A DNA stretch of 64,000 bases, taken from the NCBI RefSeq assembly GCF_000308695.1, contig NZ_BAGG01000266.1, forward strand, positions 124,001 through 188,000, in the 5' to 3' direction. A program made the position numbers and the translations under genes. This document shows positions 32,609-40,539 of this stretch, piece by piece. The stretch comes from Nocardia takedensis NBRC 100417 (GTDB lineage: Bacteria > Actinomycetota > Actinomycetes > Mycobacteriales > Mycobacteriaceae). How positions within the stretch are numbered: position 1 is the first letter of the stretch; each line of letters opens with the position of its first letter. Below the pieces are notes generated by a model. That model had not been told where the DNA came from. It searched no databases and saw only the letters and a list, made by a program, of their open reading frames with translations.

Positions 32609-34615
32609 ATGGGCCAGTTCTTACAGTTCGTCTTCCTGGGTCTGTCGACCGGCGCGGTCTACGCCGTGCTGGCCTCCTCGCTGGTCGGCGTGCACGCCGC
32701 GACCGGGATCATCAACTTCGCCCAAGGCGCGTTCGCGCTGTGGGCGGTCTACGTCGTGGCCGCGTTGCGCACCGACGGGACCTTCGTCCTGCCGATCGGC
32801 AGCATCCCCCTCGGCAGCGAAGAGGAACCCACGCCGATGCTGCTCGCCGCGGTGCTCGGCGTCGCCTCGGCGGCGGTCTGGGCGCTGCTCGCGCACGTGG
32901 CGGTGTTCCGCCCGTTGCGTCACGCGCCCGTCCTGGCCCAGGTGGTCGCCTCGGTGGGCCTGATGCTGTTCATCCAGGCGCTGGTGGGCCTGCGCTTCGA
33001 CACCGAGAACCTGTTCGCGCTGCCGATCCTGCCGGAGAACACGCTGACGGTGGCCGGCGCGCTGATCAACGTCTCGGACCTCATCCTCGCGGGTATCGCG
33101 ATCGCCGTCGCGGTCGGCCTGCGCGCCTACTTCGCCTTCACCACCGCGGGCATCGCCACCCGCGCCGGGTCCGAGGACGAACTCGCCGCCCGCCTGACCG
33201 GCTACTCCCCGGACCGGCTCGCCGCGATCGTGTGGGGGCTCACCGGCGCCGCCTGCGGCCTGGTCGGCGTACTCGCCGCCTACACCATCGGCATCAACGA
33301 GACCAGCTACACCTTCTACGTCATCCCCGCGCTGGCGGCGGCGCTGGTCGGACGGCTGTCCTCGTTCGGCGTCGCGTGCGCGGCCGGTCTGACGCTCGGT
33401 TCCTTCCAGGCGGTCATCCTGTGGGTCGATACCAAGGACCTGTGGCCGAACTGGGCCCAAGCCGGTCTCGGCGACGCGGTGCCCTTCGTGATCGTGGTGG
33501 TCGCGCTGTTCCTGCTGGGCGGCAAGATCCCCGCGCGCGGCTCGCTCGGTTCGGTGAAGATGCCCGCCGTGCGGATACCGCGCATCAGGATCGTGCCGAC
33601 CGCGGCGGTCTTGGCCATCGCCGTGGCCGCGATCCTGTTGACCACGGGCACTTGGCGTTTCGGGGTGGTCACCTCGATCATCCTGTCGCTGATCGCGCTG
33701 TCGCTGGTGCTGCTGACCGGCTACCTCGGCCAGATCTCGCTGGCCAGCATGGCTTTCGCGGGCACGGCGGGCTTCGCGCTGTCGAAACTGGCCGACGGCT
33801 GGAACATCCCGTTCCCGATCGGCATGGTGCTGGCCGCCCTGGCCGCCACCGCGCTCGGCATCCTGGTCGGCATCCCCGCGCTGCGCATCCGCGGCGCGCA
33901 GTTGGCCGTGGTCACCCTCGCCGCAGCCCTGGCGATCCAGAGCTTCGTGTTCAACAACCCGTCGCTGACACCCGCGCAGGGCAACCTGATCGCCGACCCG
34001 ACCCTGTTCGGTCTCGACCTGGGCGTGCGCGACGGCACCGACCTGGTCACCCTGCCGTTCGCGCTGATGGTGCTGGTGGTCGTCGCGATCTGCACCCTCG
34101 CGGTCATGCGGGTCATGGCGGGCGCGACCGGACGCGCGATGCTGGCCGTGCGCTCCAACGAACGCGCGGCGGCCTCGGCGGGCATCGACGTCGCCGCCAC
34201 CAAACTGCTCGGCTTCGCGGTCTCGGCGTTCCTGGCGGGCATCGGCGGCTGCCTCATCGGCTACAGCCGCGGCCAACTCTCGGCCGGATCGTTCACCGTC
34301 GTGATCGGTCTGACCGTGCTGGCGATGACCTACGTCGGCGGTATCACCTCGGTCTCGGGCGCGTTCCTCGCCGGCACCGTCGGACCCCTCGGCGTCGGCT
34401 ACGTCTTCCTGAACCAGACCCTGGACCTCGGCGAGTACTACGACATCATCGCGGCGGGCGTGCTGCTGCTGATGGCGGTCCTGAACCCGGTCGGCATCGC
34501 GGGAGCGTGGGCCTCGGCCTTCGAGGCGCTGCGCGCGCGCCTGCGAAAACCCGACCCACGGCCGGTCGCCGAACCCGTGGCCGGCGTGGAAAAGGAAGCG
34601 GCGGCCCATGTCTGA
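32609..34615 (+). CDS. Fused branched-chain amino acid-type ABC permease (LivH-LivM)
   Basis: A 668-residue membrane protein in which both permeases of the HAAT transporter are on one chain. Residues about 1-300 are LivH-like: GQFLQFVFLGLSTGAVYAVLASSL, ATGIINFAQGAFALWAVYV, and AGIATRAGSEDELAARLTGYSP, the EAA-like loop. From about 325 the chain is LivM-like: LLTGYLGQISLASMAFAGTAGFAL, GILVGIPALRIRGAQLAVVTLAAAL, and MLAVRSNERAAASAGIDVAATKL, the second cytoplasmic loop. The fusion gives fixed stoichiometry. The C-terminal tail overlaps the ATP-binding gene by 8 bases. Confidence 0.88.
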   Translation: MGQFLQFVFLGLSTGAVYAVLASSLVGVHAATGIINFAQGAFALWAVYVVAALRTDGTFVLPIGSIPLGSEEEPTPMLLAAVLGVASAAVWALLAHVAVFRPLRHAPVLAQVVASVGLMLFIQALVGLRFDTENLFALPILPENTLTVAGALINVSDLILAGIAIAVAVGLRAYFAFTTAGIATRAGSEDELAARLTGYSPDRLAAIVWGLTGAACGLVGVLAAYTIGINETSYTFYVIPALAAALVGRLSSFGVACAAGLTLGSFQAVILWVDTKDLWPNWAQAGLGDAVPFVIVVVALFLLGGKIPARGSLGSVKMPAVRIPRIRIVPTAAVLAIAVAAILLTTGTWRFGVVTSIILSLIALSLVLLTGYLGQISLASMAFAGTAGFALSKLADGWNIPFPIGMVLAALAATALGILVGIPALRIRGAQLAVVTLAAALAIQSFVFNNPSLTPAQGNLIADPTLFGLDLGVRDGTDLVTLPFALMVLVVVAICTLAVMRVMAGATGRAMLAVRSNERAAASAGIDVAATKLLGFAVSAFLAGIGGCLIGYSRGQLSAGSFTVVIGLTVLAMTYVGGITSVSGAFLAGTVGPLGVGYVFLNQTLDLGEYYDIIAAGVLLLMAVLNPVGIAGAWASAFEALRARLRKPDPRPVAEPVAGVEKEAAAHV

Positions 34616-35420
34616 GAACTCCGCATCCCTGTTGCGCACCGAGGCGCTGTCCGTGCGCTACGGCGGCGTCGCCGCCAACACCGATATCGACATCGCGGTC
34701 GACGCGGGCGAGATCGTCGGACTCATCGGCCCCAACGGCGCGGGCAAGACCACCTTCGTCGACGCGGTCACCGGATTCACCGAGGCCACCGGGAAAGTCA
34801 CCCTCGGCGGTGACGCGCTGAACGGGCTCGGCCCGCACCGCCGTCGCCGCGCGGGACTGGCCCGCACCTGGCAGGCGGGGGAGTTGTTCGGCGATCTCAC
34901 GGTCGCCCAGAACCTCGCCGTCGCCTTGCAGCCGAGTGGTCTGCGCCGGTTGTTCACCGACCTGTTCGGGCGGTCCGCGCCGCCCGGCGAGGCCATCGAC
35001 GCGGCGCTGGAACTGGCGGGCGTGCCCGGCGTCGCCGACCGCCGCCCCGACGAATTGACCTTGGGGCAACAGAAATTGGTCGGCGTGGCGCGGGCGCTGG
35101 TCGGCGGCAGCCGAGTGGTGCTGCTCGACGAGCCCGCCGCGGGCCTGGACACCCACGAGAGCCGCGAATTCGGGCAGCACCTGCGCCGGGTCGCCGCTTC
35201 GGGCATCGGGGTGCTGCTCATCGACCACGACATGTCGCTGGTCCTCGACATCTGCACGCGCCTCTACGTCTTGGACTTCGGCGTCGTCATCGCCTCGGGG
35301 GAGCCCGCCGCGGTCCGCGAGGACCCCCGGGTGATCTCGGCCTACCTCGGCGCCGCCGGGGCCGGCGACACCGAACCGGCCGCACCGGCGACCACGCGAC
35401 CGGCAGGAGACAACGCATGA
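34608..35420 (+). CDS. livG: ABC transporter ATP-binding protein, LivG-like
   Basis: A 270-residue nucleotide-binding subunit. Walker A is GLIGPNGAGKTTFVDAVTGF. The signature segment is ELTLGQQKLVGVARALVGG, where LTLGQ replaces the usual LSYGQ. Walker B is VVLLDEPAAGLDTHES. The switch histidine is in GIGVLLIDHDMSLVLDIC, and the LivG-type C-terminal part is RLYVLDFGVVIASGEPAAVREDPRVISAYLG. It starts within the last codons of the permease gene and its stop overlaps the start of the next ATPase gene (ATGA), so translation is coupled. Confidence 0.9.
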   Translation: MSENSASLLRTEALSVRYGGVAANTDIDIAVDAGEIVGLIGPNGAGKTTFVDAVTGFTEATGKVTLGGDALNGLGPHRRRRAGLARTWQAGELFGDLTVAQNLAVALQPSGLRRLFTDLFGRSAPPGEAIDAALELAGVPGVADRRPDELTLGQQKLVGVARALVGGSRVVLLDEPAAGLDTHESREFGQHLRRVAASGIGVLLIDHDMSLVLDICTRLYVLDFGVVIASGEPAAVREDPRVISAYLGAAGAGDTEPAAPATTRPAGDNA

Positions 35421-36172
35421 CCAGTCCGGCGACCACCGCACCGACCGTCTCCCAAGGGGAACCGGCGCTGCGCCTGGAGAAGGTGACCGTGGGCTACGGC
35501 GGCGTGCCCGCCGTGCGCGACCTCGACGCCGAGGTCCGTCCGGGGGAGATCCTGGCGCTGCTCGGCCCCAACGGGGCGGGCAAGACCACCACGCTGCTCG
35601 CGGCCGTCGGCGCGCTGCCCGTGCTCTCGGGCGGCATCACCGCGCTCGGCGCGCCGTTGGACAAGCGCATCGAACGCAACGCGCGGCGCGGGGTGATCCT
35701 GGTCCCCGACAGCCGCGGGGTGTTCCACCGACTCTCGGTGGAGGACAACCTGCGCCTGGCCCGTCGCAAGCACGGACCGTCCATCGACGACGTCTTCGAG
35801 TACTTCCCGAAGTTGACGACGATGCGGTCACGGCGCTGCGGCACGCTCTCCGGCGGCGAACAGCAGATGCTGGCCTTGGCCAAAGCGCTGCTGTGCGCGC
35901 CGAAGATCCTGCTCATCGACGAACTGAGCCTGGGCCTGTCGCCGATCGCGGTGGAGGACCTGCTGCCGCGCCTGCGCCGGATCGCCGACGACCAGCGGAT
36001 GGCCGTCGTCCTGGTCGAGCAGCACATCGAATTGGCGCTGTCCATCGCCGATTCGGCGGTCGTGCTGCACCACGGCCGGATGGCGCTGGCGGGCTCCGCC
36101 GCGGAGTTGCGGGGGCGGCGCGATAAGGTCGAGGCCGCCTATTTCGGAACGGTCGCCGAGACCGGGAGCTGA
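35417..36172 (+). CDS. livF: ABC transporter ATP-binding protein, LivF-like
   Basis: A 251-residue second nucleotide-binding subunit. Walker A is ALLGPNGAGKTTTLLAAVGA, the signature is LSGGEQQMLALAKALL, and Walker B is ILLIDELSLGLSPIAVEDLLP. AVVLVEQHIELALSIADSAVVLHHGRM and AELRGRRDKVEAAYFG are typical of LivF. It pairs with the LivG-like subunit to energise the fused permease. It is the last gene of the transporter operon; a TetR gene follows after 67 bases. Confidence 0.9.
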   Translation: MTSPATTAPTVSQGEPALRLEKVTVGYGGVPAVRDLDAEVRPGEILALLGPNGAGKTTTLLAAVGALPVLSGGITALGAPLDKRIERNARRGVILVPDSRGVFHRLSVEDNLRLARRKHGPSIDDVFEYFPKLTTMRSRRCGTLSGGEQQMLALAKALLCAPKILLIDELSLGLSPIAVEDLLPRLRRIADDQRMAVVLVEQHIELALSIADSAVVLHHGRMALAGSAAELRGRRDKVEAAYFGTVAETGS

Positions 36173-36239
36173 CCCCGACCCGGTGGCGGCACGCACGGCG
36201 AGTCCGAGGTGAGAGCCTCGAGGAAACGAGGGAGGGAGC

Positions 36240-36926
36240 GTGACCGCAACCGGGAATCCGGGTAGGCGGGGCAAACCCGCGCGTCGCAGTACGCGCAACC
36301 GCCCCACCGACGCCGAACTGCTCGACGCGGCCCGCGCGGTGATCGCCGAGGTCGGTGTCGACCGCGCCACGATGGACACCATCGCCCGGCGCGCCGACAC
36401 CTCCCGGGTGACGCTCTACGCGCACTTCGGGTCCCGTGACGCCCTCGTCGAAGCCGTCATCGACCGCGAACTCGCCGCCATCACCACCTGGATGTTCGAG
36501 ATCTACGACAACGGCGAGACGATGAAATACGGGCAGCGCGCCCGCTATTCGATCGAATCGCTGTTCGAGTACGCGCGCAGACATCCCGACGGTTTCCGCG
36601 TCCTGCTCGACAAGCGTTACGACGACGCCCATCCCGGGCGGCGGCTCTCGGCGGCCCTGGAACCGCGCATCGCCGAACGCCTGCGCGCCAACTACTCCGA
36701 ACGCGGCACACCCATCGACGCCGGCGCGGACACCCTGGCCGCCATGCTGCTCGGCATCAGCCTCGACATCGCCTACCGCGCGGTCATCGTCGCGGGCGCG
36801 GACCTCGACGCGGCCTGCGATCTGGCCGTCACCGCGTCGTTGGGCGTGCTGCGCGCCGTCGAACCCGACCAACTGCGGGCCATCGATCCCGCCGATCCTC
36901 TCGGCCGCGAGGACCGCGCGGGCTGA
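36240..36926 (+). CDS. TetR/AcrR family transcriptional regulator
   Basis: A 228-residue regulator. A basic N-terminal arm (GRRGKPARRSTRNR) precedes the HTH: LLDAARAVIAEVGVDRATMDTIARRADTSRVTLYAHFGSRDALVEAVIDREL. The C-terminal part is a helical TetR_C-like domain (LLGISLDIAYRAVIVAGADLDAACDLAVTASLGVL). GAGGGAGGGAGC stands before the GTG start. It follows the transporter operon on the same strand and may control it, but no shared palindrome was found. Imperfect 48-50 bp tandem repeats lie directly after its stop codon. Confidence 0.82.
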   Translation: MTATGNPGRRGKPARRSTRNRPTDAELLDAARAVIAEVGVDRATMDTIARRADTSRVTLYAHFGSRDALVEAVIDRELAAITTWMFEIYDNGETMKYGQRARYSIESLFEYARRHPDGFRVLLDKRYDDAHPGRRLSAALEPRIAERLRANYSERGTPIDAGADTLAAMLLGISLDIAYRAVIVAGADLDAACDLAVTASLGVLRAVEPDQLRAIDPADPLGREDRAG

Positions 36927-36929
36927 GCC

Positions 36930-37060
36930 GGCGGTGTTCCGTGGATTCCCGTGACCGCGCGGACTGCGCGGGCCGATTCGGCGGTGTTCCGTGAACTCGT
37001 GCGACGCGCGGACTGCGCGGGCTTTTCGGCGGTGTGTCGTGAACTCGCGCGACCGCGCGG
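36930..37060. repeat. Imperfect tandem repeat of 48-50 bp, about 2.7 copies
   Basis: Units begin GGCGGTGTTCCGTG at 36930 and 36980 and GGCGGTGTGTCGTG at 37028. Each unit continues with a variable GAACTCGYGCGAC-like part, then CGCGCGGACTGCGCGGGC. The third is cut short at the end of the convergent gene. Each complete unit can form a small CCGCGC/GCGCGG-type stem. The array starts four bases after the TetR stop codon and fills the gap to the convergent gene. It could act as a terminator array or result from simple slippage. Confidence 0.7.
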
Positions 37061-37063
37061 AGA

Positions 37064-37480
37064 TCACGACCTGGCGAATCGGGCGCGCAACTGTTCGCGG
37101 GTCTGGGTGAACAGAAGTCGCGAGCCGGACGGGACGACTGCCCGAGGGGCGCTCACGGCGTCGTCGCCCATCCGGGTGCGCAATTGCGCGAGTTCGGTGA
37201 ACAGGCCGCTGGCCTCCTCGGCGACGTCCCAGGCCAGTTTGGCCTGCGGGGAGCGGGTCGCGATCGCGAACAGATCCATCGTCAGTCGGGCGGTGCGGCG
37301 CTCGAGGCGCTGGAGTTCGTCCGCCAGCGGCGCGGCGGGCGGGGCAAGGCCGTCGGTCGCCCGCGAGCGGCCCGCGACCAGGCGCGACGTCATCCGCTCG
37401 ATCTCCAGCCTGGCCCGCCGTAACAATCCCTCGTCGCGGGCGGCGGCGAGACCGGAGACGGGGCGGGGATCAAGCTGCAC
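37064..37480 (-). CDS. Conserved hypothetical helical protein
   Basis: A 138-residue protein that I do not recognise. It starts (GTG) MQLDPRPVSGLAAARDEGLL and continues with long amphipathic helices: RLEIERMTSRLVAGRSRATDG, ADELQRLERRTARLTMDLFAIATRSPQ and LFTELAQLRTRMGDD. It ends with a basic segment (TREQLRARFARS). The helix pattern suggests a coiled-coil or four-helix fold. There is no signal peptide or membrane helix. There is no clear Shine-Dalgarno, so the start is uncertain. It is convergent with the TetR gene and divergent from the TetR-crcB operon. Confidence 0.5.
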   Translation of the reverse strand: MQLDPRPVSGLAAARDEGLLRRARLEIERMTSRLVAGRSRATDGLAPPAAPLADELQRLERRTARLTMDLFAIATRSPQAKLAWDVAEEASGLFTELAQLRTRMGDDAVSAPRAVVPSGSRLLFTQTREQLRARFARS

Positions 37481-37525
37481 GGCGCCGGTCCATTCGTTCT
37501 AGTCGATCGAGCGTCGCCCGGAGCG

Positions 37526-37563
37526 GGGTGTCCGGGACACCCATCTGAGGACGAACGTCGTCC
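37526..37563 (+). promoter_or_regulatory. Two tandem palindromes before the TetR-crcB-crcB operon
   Basis: GGGTGTCC-G-GGACACCC (37526-37542) and GGACGA-ACG-TCGTCC (37549-37563) are both perfect inverted repeats. They are separated by six bases and end 30 bases before the TetR start at 37594. They are strong candidate operators for the TetR protein encoded next, and replace the fluoride riboswitch often found before crcB. Confidence 0.6.
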
Positions 37564-37593
37564 AATTTAGGGGTGACCTACTATGGCAGTCAA

Positions 37594-38226
37594 ATGGTCA
37601 GGTCCGAAGTCGAGCGTTCCTACGGCGGGGTCACCGCGGCACAGCGGCGGGCCGAGCGGCGCACCCGCCTGCTCACCGCCGGTCGGAACCTGTGGGGCGG
37701 CACCGGGGTAGCCGCCGTCACCGTGCGCGGCGTCTGCAAATCCGCCGGCCTCACCGACCGCTACTTCTACGAACACTTCACCGGCATCGAGGACCTGCTG
37801 GTCGCCGTCGCCGACGAGGTGCGCGACCAACTGCTCGGCACCCTCGTCCGCACCGGGCTCAGCAGCCCCGGCGGCCCCGAACAACGCCTCAACGCCGCCC
37901 TGCGCGCCATGCTCGACCTCGTCGACACCGACCCGCACCTGCACCGCGTCGCCGCCGCCGACCTGAGCTCCGCCCCCGTCCTCGCCGAACGCCGCCGCGT
38001 GCTCATGACCGCCATGGCCGCCGTCGTCGTGCAATACGCCCCCGAAGAACTCGGGATCGAACCCGACGCCGAATGGCTCACCCAGGCCGCCATCTTCGTC
38101 ACCGGCGGCGTCAGCCAACTCGTCGAAGCCTGGCTCGACGGCACCCTCGAAGCGAGCACCGCCGAACTCGCCGAACGCACCACGACCCTGCTGCTGCGCG
38201 TGCTCGCGCCGGTGGGCTCGGAATAG
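37594..38226 (+). CDS. TetR family transcriptional regulator, first gene of the crcB operon
   Basis: A 210-residue repressor. The HTH is AERRTRLLTAGRNLWGGTGVAAVTVRGVCKSAGLTDRYFYEHFTGIEDLLVAV, with TDRYFYEHF as recognition helix. The C-terminal domain is helical, with MLDLVDTDPHLHRVAAADLSS and WLTQAAIFVTGGVSQLVEAWLDGTL. It is followed after only 7 bases by two crcB genes, the second overlapping the first, so all three form an operon. Repression of fluoride exporters by a TetR protein is unusual. It may bind the tandem palindromes at 37526-37563. A GTG at 37573 is an alternative start. Confidence 0.85.
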   Translation: MVRSEVERSYGGVTAAQRRAERRTRLLTAGRNLWGGTGVAAVTVRGVCKSAGLTDRYFYEHFTGIEDLLVAVADEVRDQLLGTLVRTGLSSPGGPEQRLNAALRAMLDLVDTDPHLHRVAAADLSSAPVLAERRRVLMTAMAAVVVQYAPEELGIEPDAEWLTQAAIFVTGGVSQLVEAWLDGTLEASTAELAERTTTLLLRVLAPVGSE

Positions 38227-38233
38227 GAGCGGC

Positions 38234-38755
38234 GTGCCCGACGAATCGACGTCCGGTGAGCCGATATCGCCCGGCGAATCGGTGCCGGGCGCGGTGAGGC
38301 TCCCTGTCGATCCGGATATCGCGGTCGAAGCGCCGGAACAACGTCGTGAACTGTCCGCCACGCACGGTGCGGTCCTCGCCGTCATCGCGGTCGGCGGCGC
38401 GCTGGGTGCGCTCGCGCGCTTCGGGATGCTCGAATGGTGGCCGACCCCGGCGGGCGGCTTCCCCTGGACGGTCTTCGTCATCAACGTCACCGGTAGTTTC
38501 CTGCTCGGCGCGCTCATGGTGGTGATCACCGAACACCGCACCGCGCATCCGCTGGTGCGCCCCTTCCTGGGCGTCGGCGTCCTCGGCGGGTTCACCACCT
38601 TCTCCACCTACGCCGAAGGAATCCGCGACCTGCTCGAACCCGCCGCGCTCACCGGCCTGCTCTACCTCGCGGCCACCCTCGTCGCGGCGGTGAGCGCGGC
38701 AGCCCTCGGCCTGCGCGCGGCCCGCGCCCTCGGCCCGCGCGAGGCGACACGGTGA
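38234..38755 (+). CDS. crcB: Fluoride efflux channel subunit CrcB (Fluc), first copy
   Basis: A 173-residue membrane protein with a 45-residue acidic, Pro/Ser-rich N-terminal tail that is longer than in most Fluc proteins. Four membrane helices follow: AVLAVIAVGGALGALARFGML, PWTVFVINVTGSFLLGALMVV, VRPFLGVGVLGGFTTFSTYA and LLYLAATLVAAVSAAALGL. Conserved Fluc features are GGxxGALARF, the pore Asn in INVTGSFLLG, and GGFTTFSTYA with the Phe and Thr residues lining the fluoride pores. The stop overlaps the start of the second copy. Paired genes usually encode heterodimeric channels. Confidence 0.9.
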   Translation: MPDESTSGEPISPGESVPGAVRLPVDPDIAVEAPEQRRELSATHGAVLAVIAVGGALGALARFGMLEWWPTPAGGFPWTVFVINVTGSFLLGALMVVITEHRTAHPLVRPFLGVGVLGGFTTFSTYAEGIRDLLEPAALTGLLYLAATLVAAVSAAALGLRAARALGPREATR

Positions 38756-39114
38756 ACGCGCTGCTGGTCATCCTCGGCGCGGCCCTGGGCGCACCGGCCC
38801 GCTACCTGCTCGACCGCGCCGTCCAGACCCGCCACCGCGGCCGATTCCCCCTCGGCACCTTCCTCGTCAACATCTCCGGATGCCTGATCCTCGGTGCGCT
38901 CACCGGCGCGGGTCTGCCCGCCGCCTGGATGGTCGCCGCGGGCACCGGCTTCTGCGGCGCGTTCACCACCTACAGCACCTTCAGCTACGAAACCGTACGC
39001 CTCACCGAACAGCGCGCCTTCGGTGTCGCGATCGCCTACGCGGCGGGCAGCGTCGCGGTCGGGCTCGCCGCCGCCGTCCTCGGCTATACCCTCACCCACC
39101 ACCTGTTCGGCTGA
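38752..39114 (+). CDS. crcB: Fluoride efflux channel subunit CrcB (Fluc), second copy
   Basis: A 120-residue membrane protein, about the usual length. It has ALLVILGAALGAPARYLLDRA, FLVNISGCLILGALTGA with the conserved Asn, GTGFCGAFTTYSTFSYETVRL with the pore Phe/Thr/Ser set, and a last helix AIAYAAGSVAVGLAAAVLGY. It starts at the GTG overlapping the stop of the first copy, so synthesis is coupled, consistent with a dual-topology pair forming one channel. The 231 bases between its stop and the next (convergent) gene show no clear terminator. Confidence 0.9.
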   Translation: MNALLVILGAALGAPARYLLDRAVQTRHRGRFPLGTFLVNISGCLILGALTGAGLPAAWMVAAGTGFCGAFTTYSTFSYETVRLTEQRAFGVAIAYAAGSVAVGLAAAVLGYTLTHHLFG

Positions 39115-39345
39115 GTTCGCCCCGCGCACACCAGGGCACGGTCGGTTCGCGAGCCATCGTGATCCCGGGACTTGTGTCGCGGGCAGCGTGGCGAGCCTGT
39201 CGAACGGCGGGGCTGCTGCGGGTTCGACCGGCACCGTCCGAGTACGCGGCTGCCGTCGGGGCGGTGCTACCGGAGCCGTTTGTCCGTTTGTGGAATCCGT
39301 GTCGCCCTCGCCGGCCGAGTATCCGTCAGGGCGTGATGCGTTGGC

Positions 39346-40539
39346 CTACTCGGGGGTGATGTCCGAGGTGCCGCCACCGCCGGTTGTACCTGGTGCCTGG
39401 GGGTCGAACGAACGGCCGGGGCCGCTGGGAGAGTGGGCTGTACCCGGAGTGCCCGTGTGGCCGCTGGACTCCCCTGCACCTGATGTGCCGGTGCCGCTCG
39501 GGGTTTCGGTGCTGCGCGGGGCTTCGGTATCGCCCGGGGTATCGGTGGTCCTCGACGTGCCGGCATCGCCGGTCGATCCGGGGGTATTCGACGCGCCGCC
39601 GGCGGGTTCGGGGGTGCCCGTGGGGGTCGAGGGGGCGGTGTCCGGGGTATCAGTGCTGTCGGAGGATTCGGCGGGGTGTGGCTTGTCGGTATCGCCGGTG
39701 GAGTCCGAGGTGGTCGGTGTGCCGTCGGTGCCGGGGGATTCGGTGCCGCTGGAGGTGCCGGCACCGCCCGGGGTACCTGCGCGGTTCGTGGATTCGGGGG
39801 TGTCGGCTGCGCCTGCGCCGTTCGAAGATTCCGCCGTGCCCGGTCCGGAGGCGCCGGGGTCCGGGATGCCCGGTGCGGTCGTGCTGCCGCCCGGGGTAGT
39901 GCCGGTCGGTGAGCCGGGGGTGTCGGAAGTCCCTGCGCCTGTCGGGGGCTGGGCGTCGTCGGGCGTATTGGTCGGTGAATCGGAAGCGCCAGGGGCGGTC
40001 GGGTTGCCCGTGGACGCACCGGAGCCTGGGCGGGGGTCGCCCGAGGGCGACGTTTCGTTCGAGGGCGACGTTTGGTTCGAAGAAGTCGTGTCTTCGGTGG
40101 GTTTCGGGCTGCCGTCCGCCGGGGTGTCCTCGCTCGCGCCCGGAGACGGTCGGGGGGCGGAGTCTTCCGTTTCGTGAGCGGGGATGTTGCCGGGGGCCTG
40201 GTGGAATCGGTGCGGATCACCCGGGTCGGTGTCGGCGGGGGCCGGGTGGATGTCGGCGGGGGCCGGGTGGATGTCGGCGGGGGCCGGGTGGATGTCGGCG
40301 GGGGCCGGGTGGATGTCGGCGGGGGCCGGGTGGATGTCGACCGGTCCCGAGGGGGTGGTGCGCGGATCGTTCTGTTCCGCACTCGAATCCGGGTAGGGTG
40401 CGGGTGCGACGAGGACGCCGGGGAGCTCTGGGAAAGCCGGTGCCGCGAGGTCCGGGATCGCCGATGCGCCCGCGGCGGGACCGAGTACGGCCGCCGCCGC
40501 CACGGCGGCGATCATGACCGATCGGATGCTGTTTGCCAC
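39346..40539 (-). CDS. Secreted, Pro/Thr/Ser/Gly-rich low-complexity repeat protein
   Basis: A 397-residue exported protein. The signal peptide (ANSIRSVMIAAVAAAAVLGP, then AAGASA) is followed by a short Pro/Ala-rich segment. Then come five exact 7-residue repeats (DIHPAPA) encoded by 21-bp repeats, and about 270 residues made almost only of Ser, Thr, Pro, Gly, Ala, Asp and Glu with scattered SxxTGD/GTSxT patterns. No LPXTG motif, membrane anchor or enzyme domain is visible. Such regions are typical of cell-wall-spanning or mannosylated proteins of mycobacteria. The GTG at 40539 has GAGAGG before it; the frame continues upstream without biological sense. Its function is unknown. It may be an adhesin-like or wall-associated disordered protein. 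Confidence 0.65.
   Translation of the reverse strand: MANSIRSVMIAAVAAAAVLGPAAGASAIPDLAAPAFPELPGVLVAPAPYPDSSAEQNDPRTTPSGPVDIHPAPADIHPAPADIHPAPADIHPAPADIHPAPADTDPGDPHRFHQAPGNIPAHETEDSAPRPSPGASEDTPADGSPKPTEDTTSSNQTSPSNETSPSGDPRPGSGASTGNPTAPGASDSPTNTPDDAQPPTGAGTSDTPGSPTGTTPGGSTTAPGIPDPGASGPGTAESSNGAGAADTPESTNRAGTPGGAGTSSGTESPGTDGTPTTSDSTGDTDKPHPAESSDSTDTPDTAPSTPTGTPEPAGGASNTPGSTGDAGTSRTTDTPGDTEAPRSTETPSGTGTSGAGESSGHTGTPGTAHSPSGPGRSFDPQAPGTTGGGGTSDITPE
40230..40334. repeat. Five 21-bp tandem repeats within the secreted repeat protein gene
   Basis: Five perfect units (TGTCGGCGGGGGCCGGGTGGA on the plus strand with 21-base periodicity) encode the repeated heptapeptide DIHPAPA on the minus strand. 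Perfect identity at the DNA level, including third codon positions, points to recent slippage expansion. Copy number is likely to vary between strains. Confidence 0.85.

Noticed and set aside
37501..37593. Fluoride riboswitch before the crcB operon
   Set aside because: The conserved GGNGAUGG start and pseudoknot-forming parts are absent; the region instead holds two protein-type palindromes.
40230..40334. 21-bp repeats considered as a CRISPR array
   Set aside because: Units are directly adjacent with no spacers and are in frame within a protein-coding gene.
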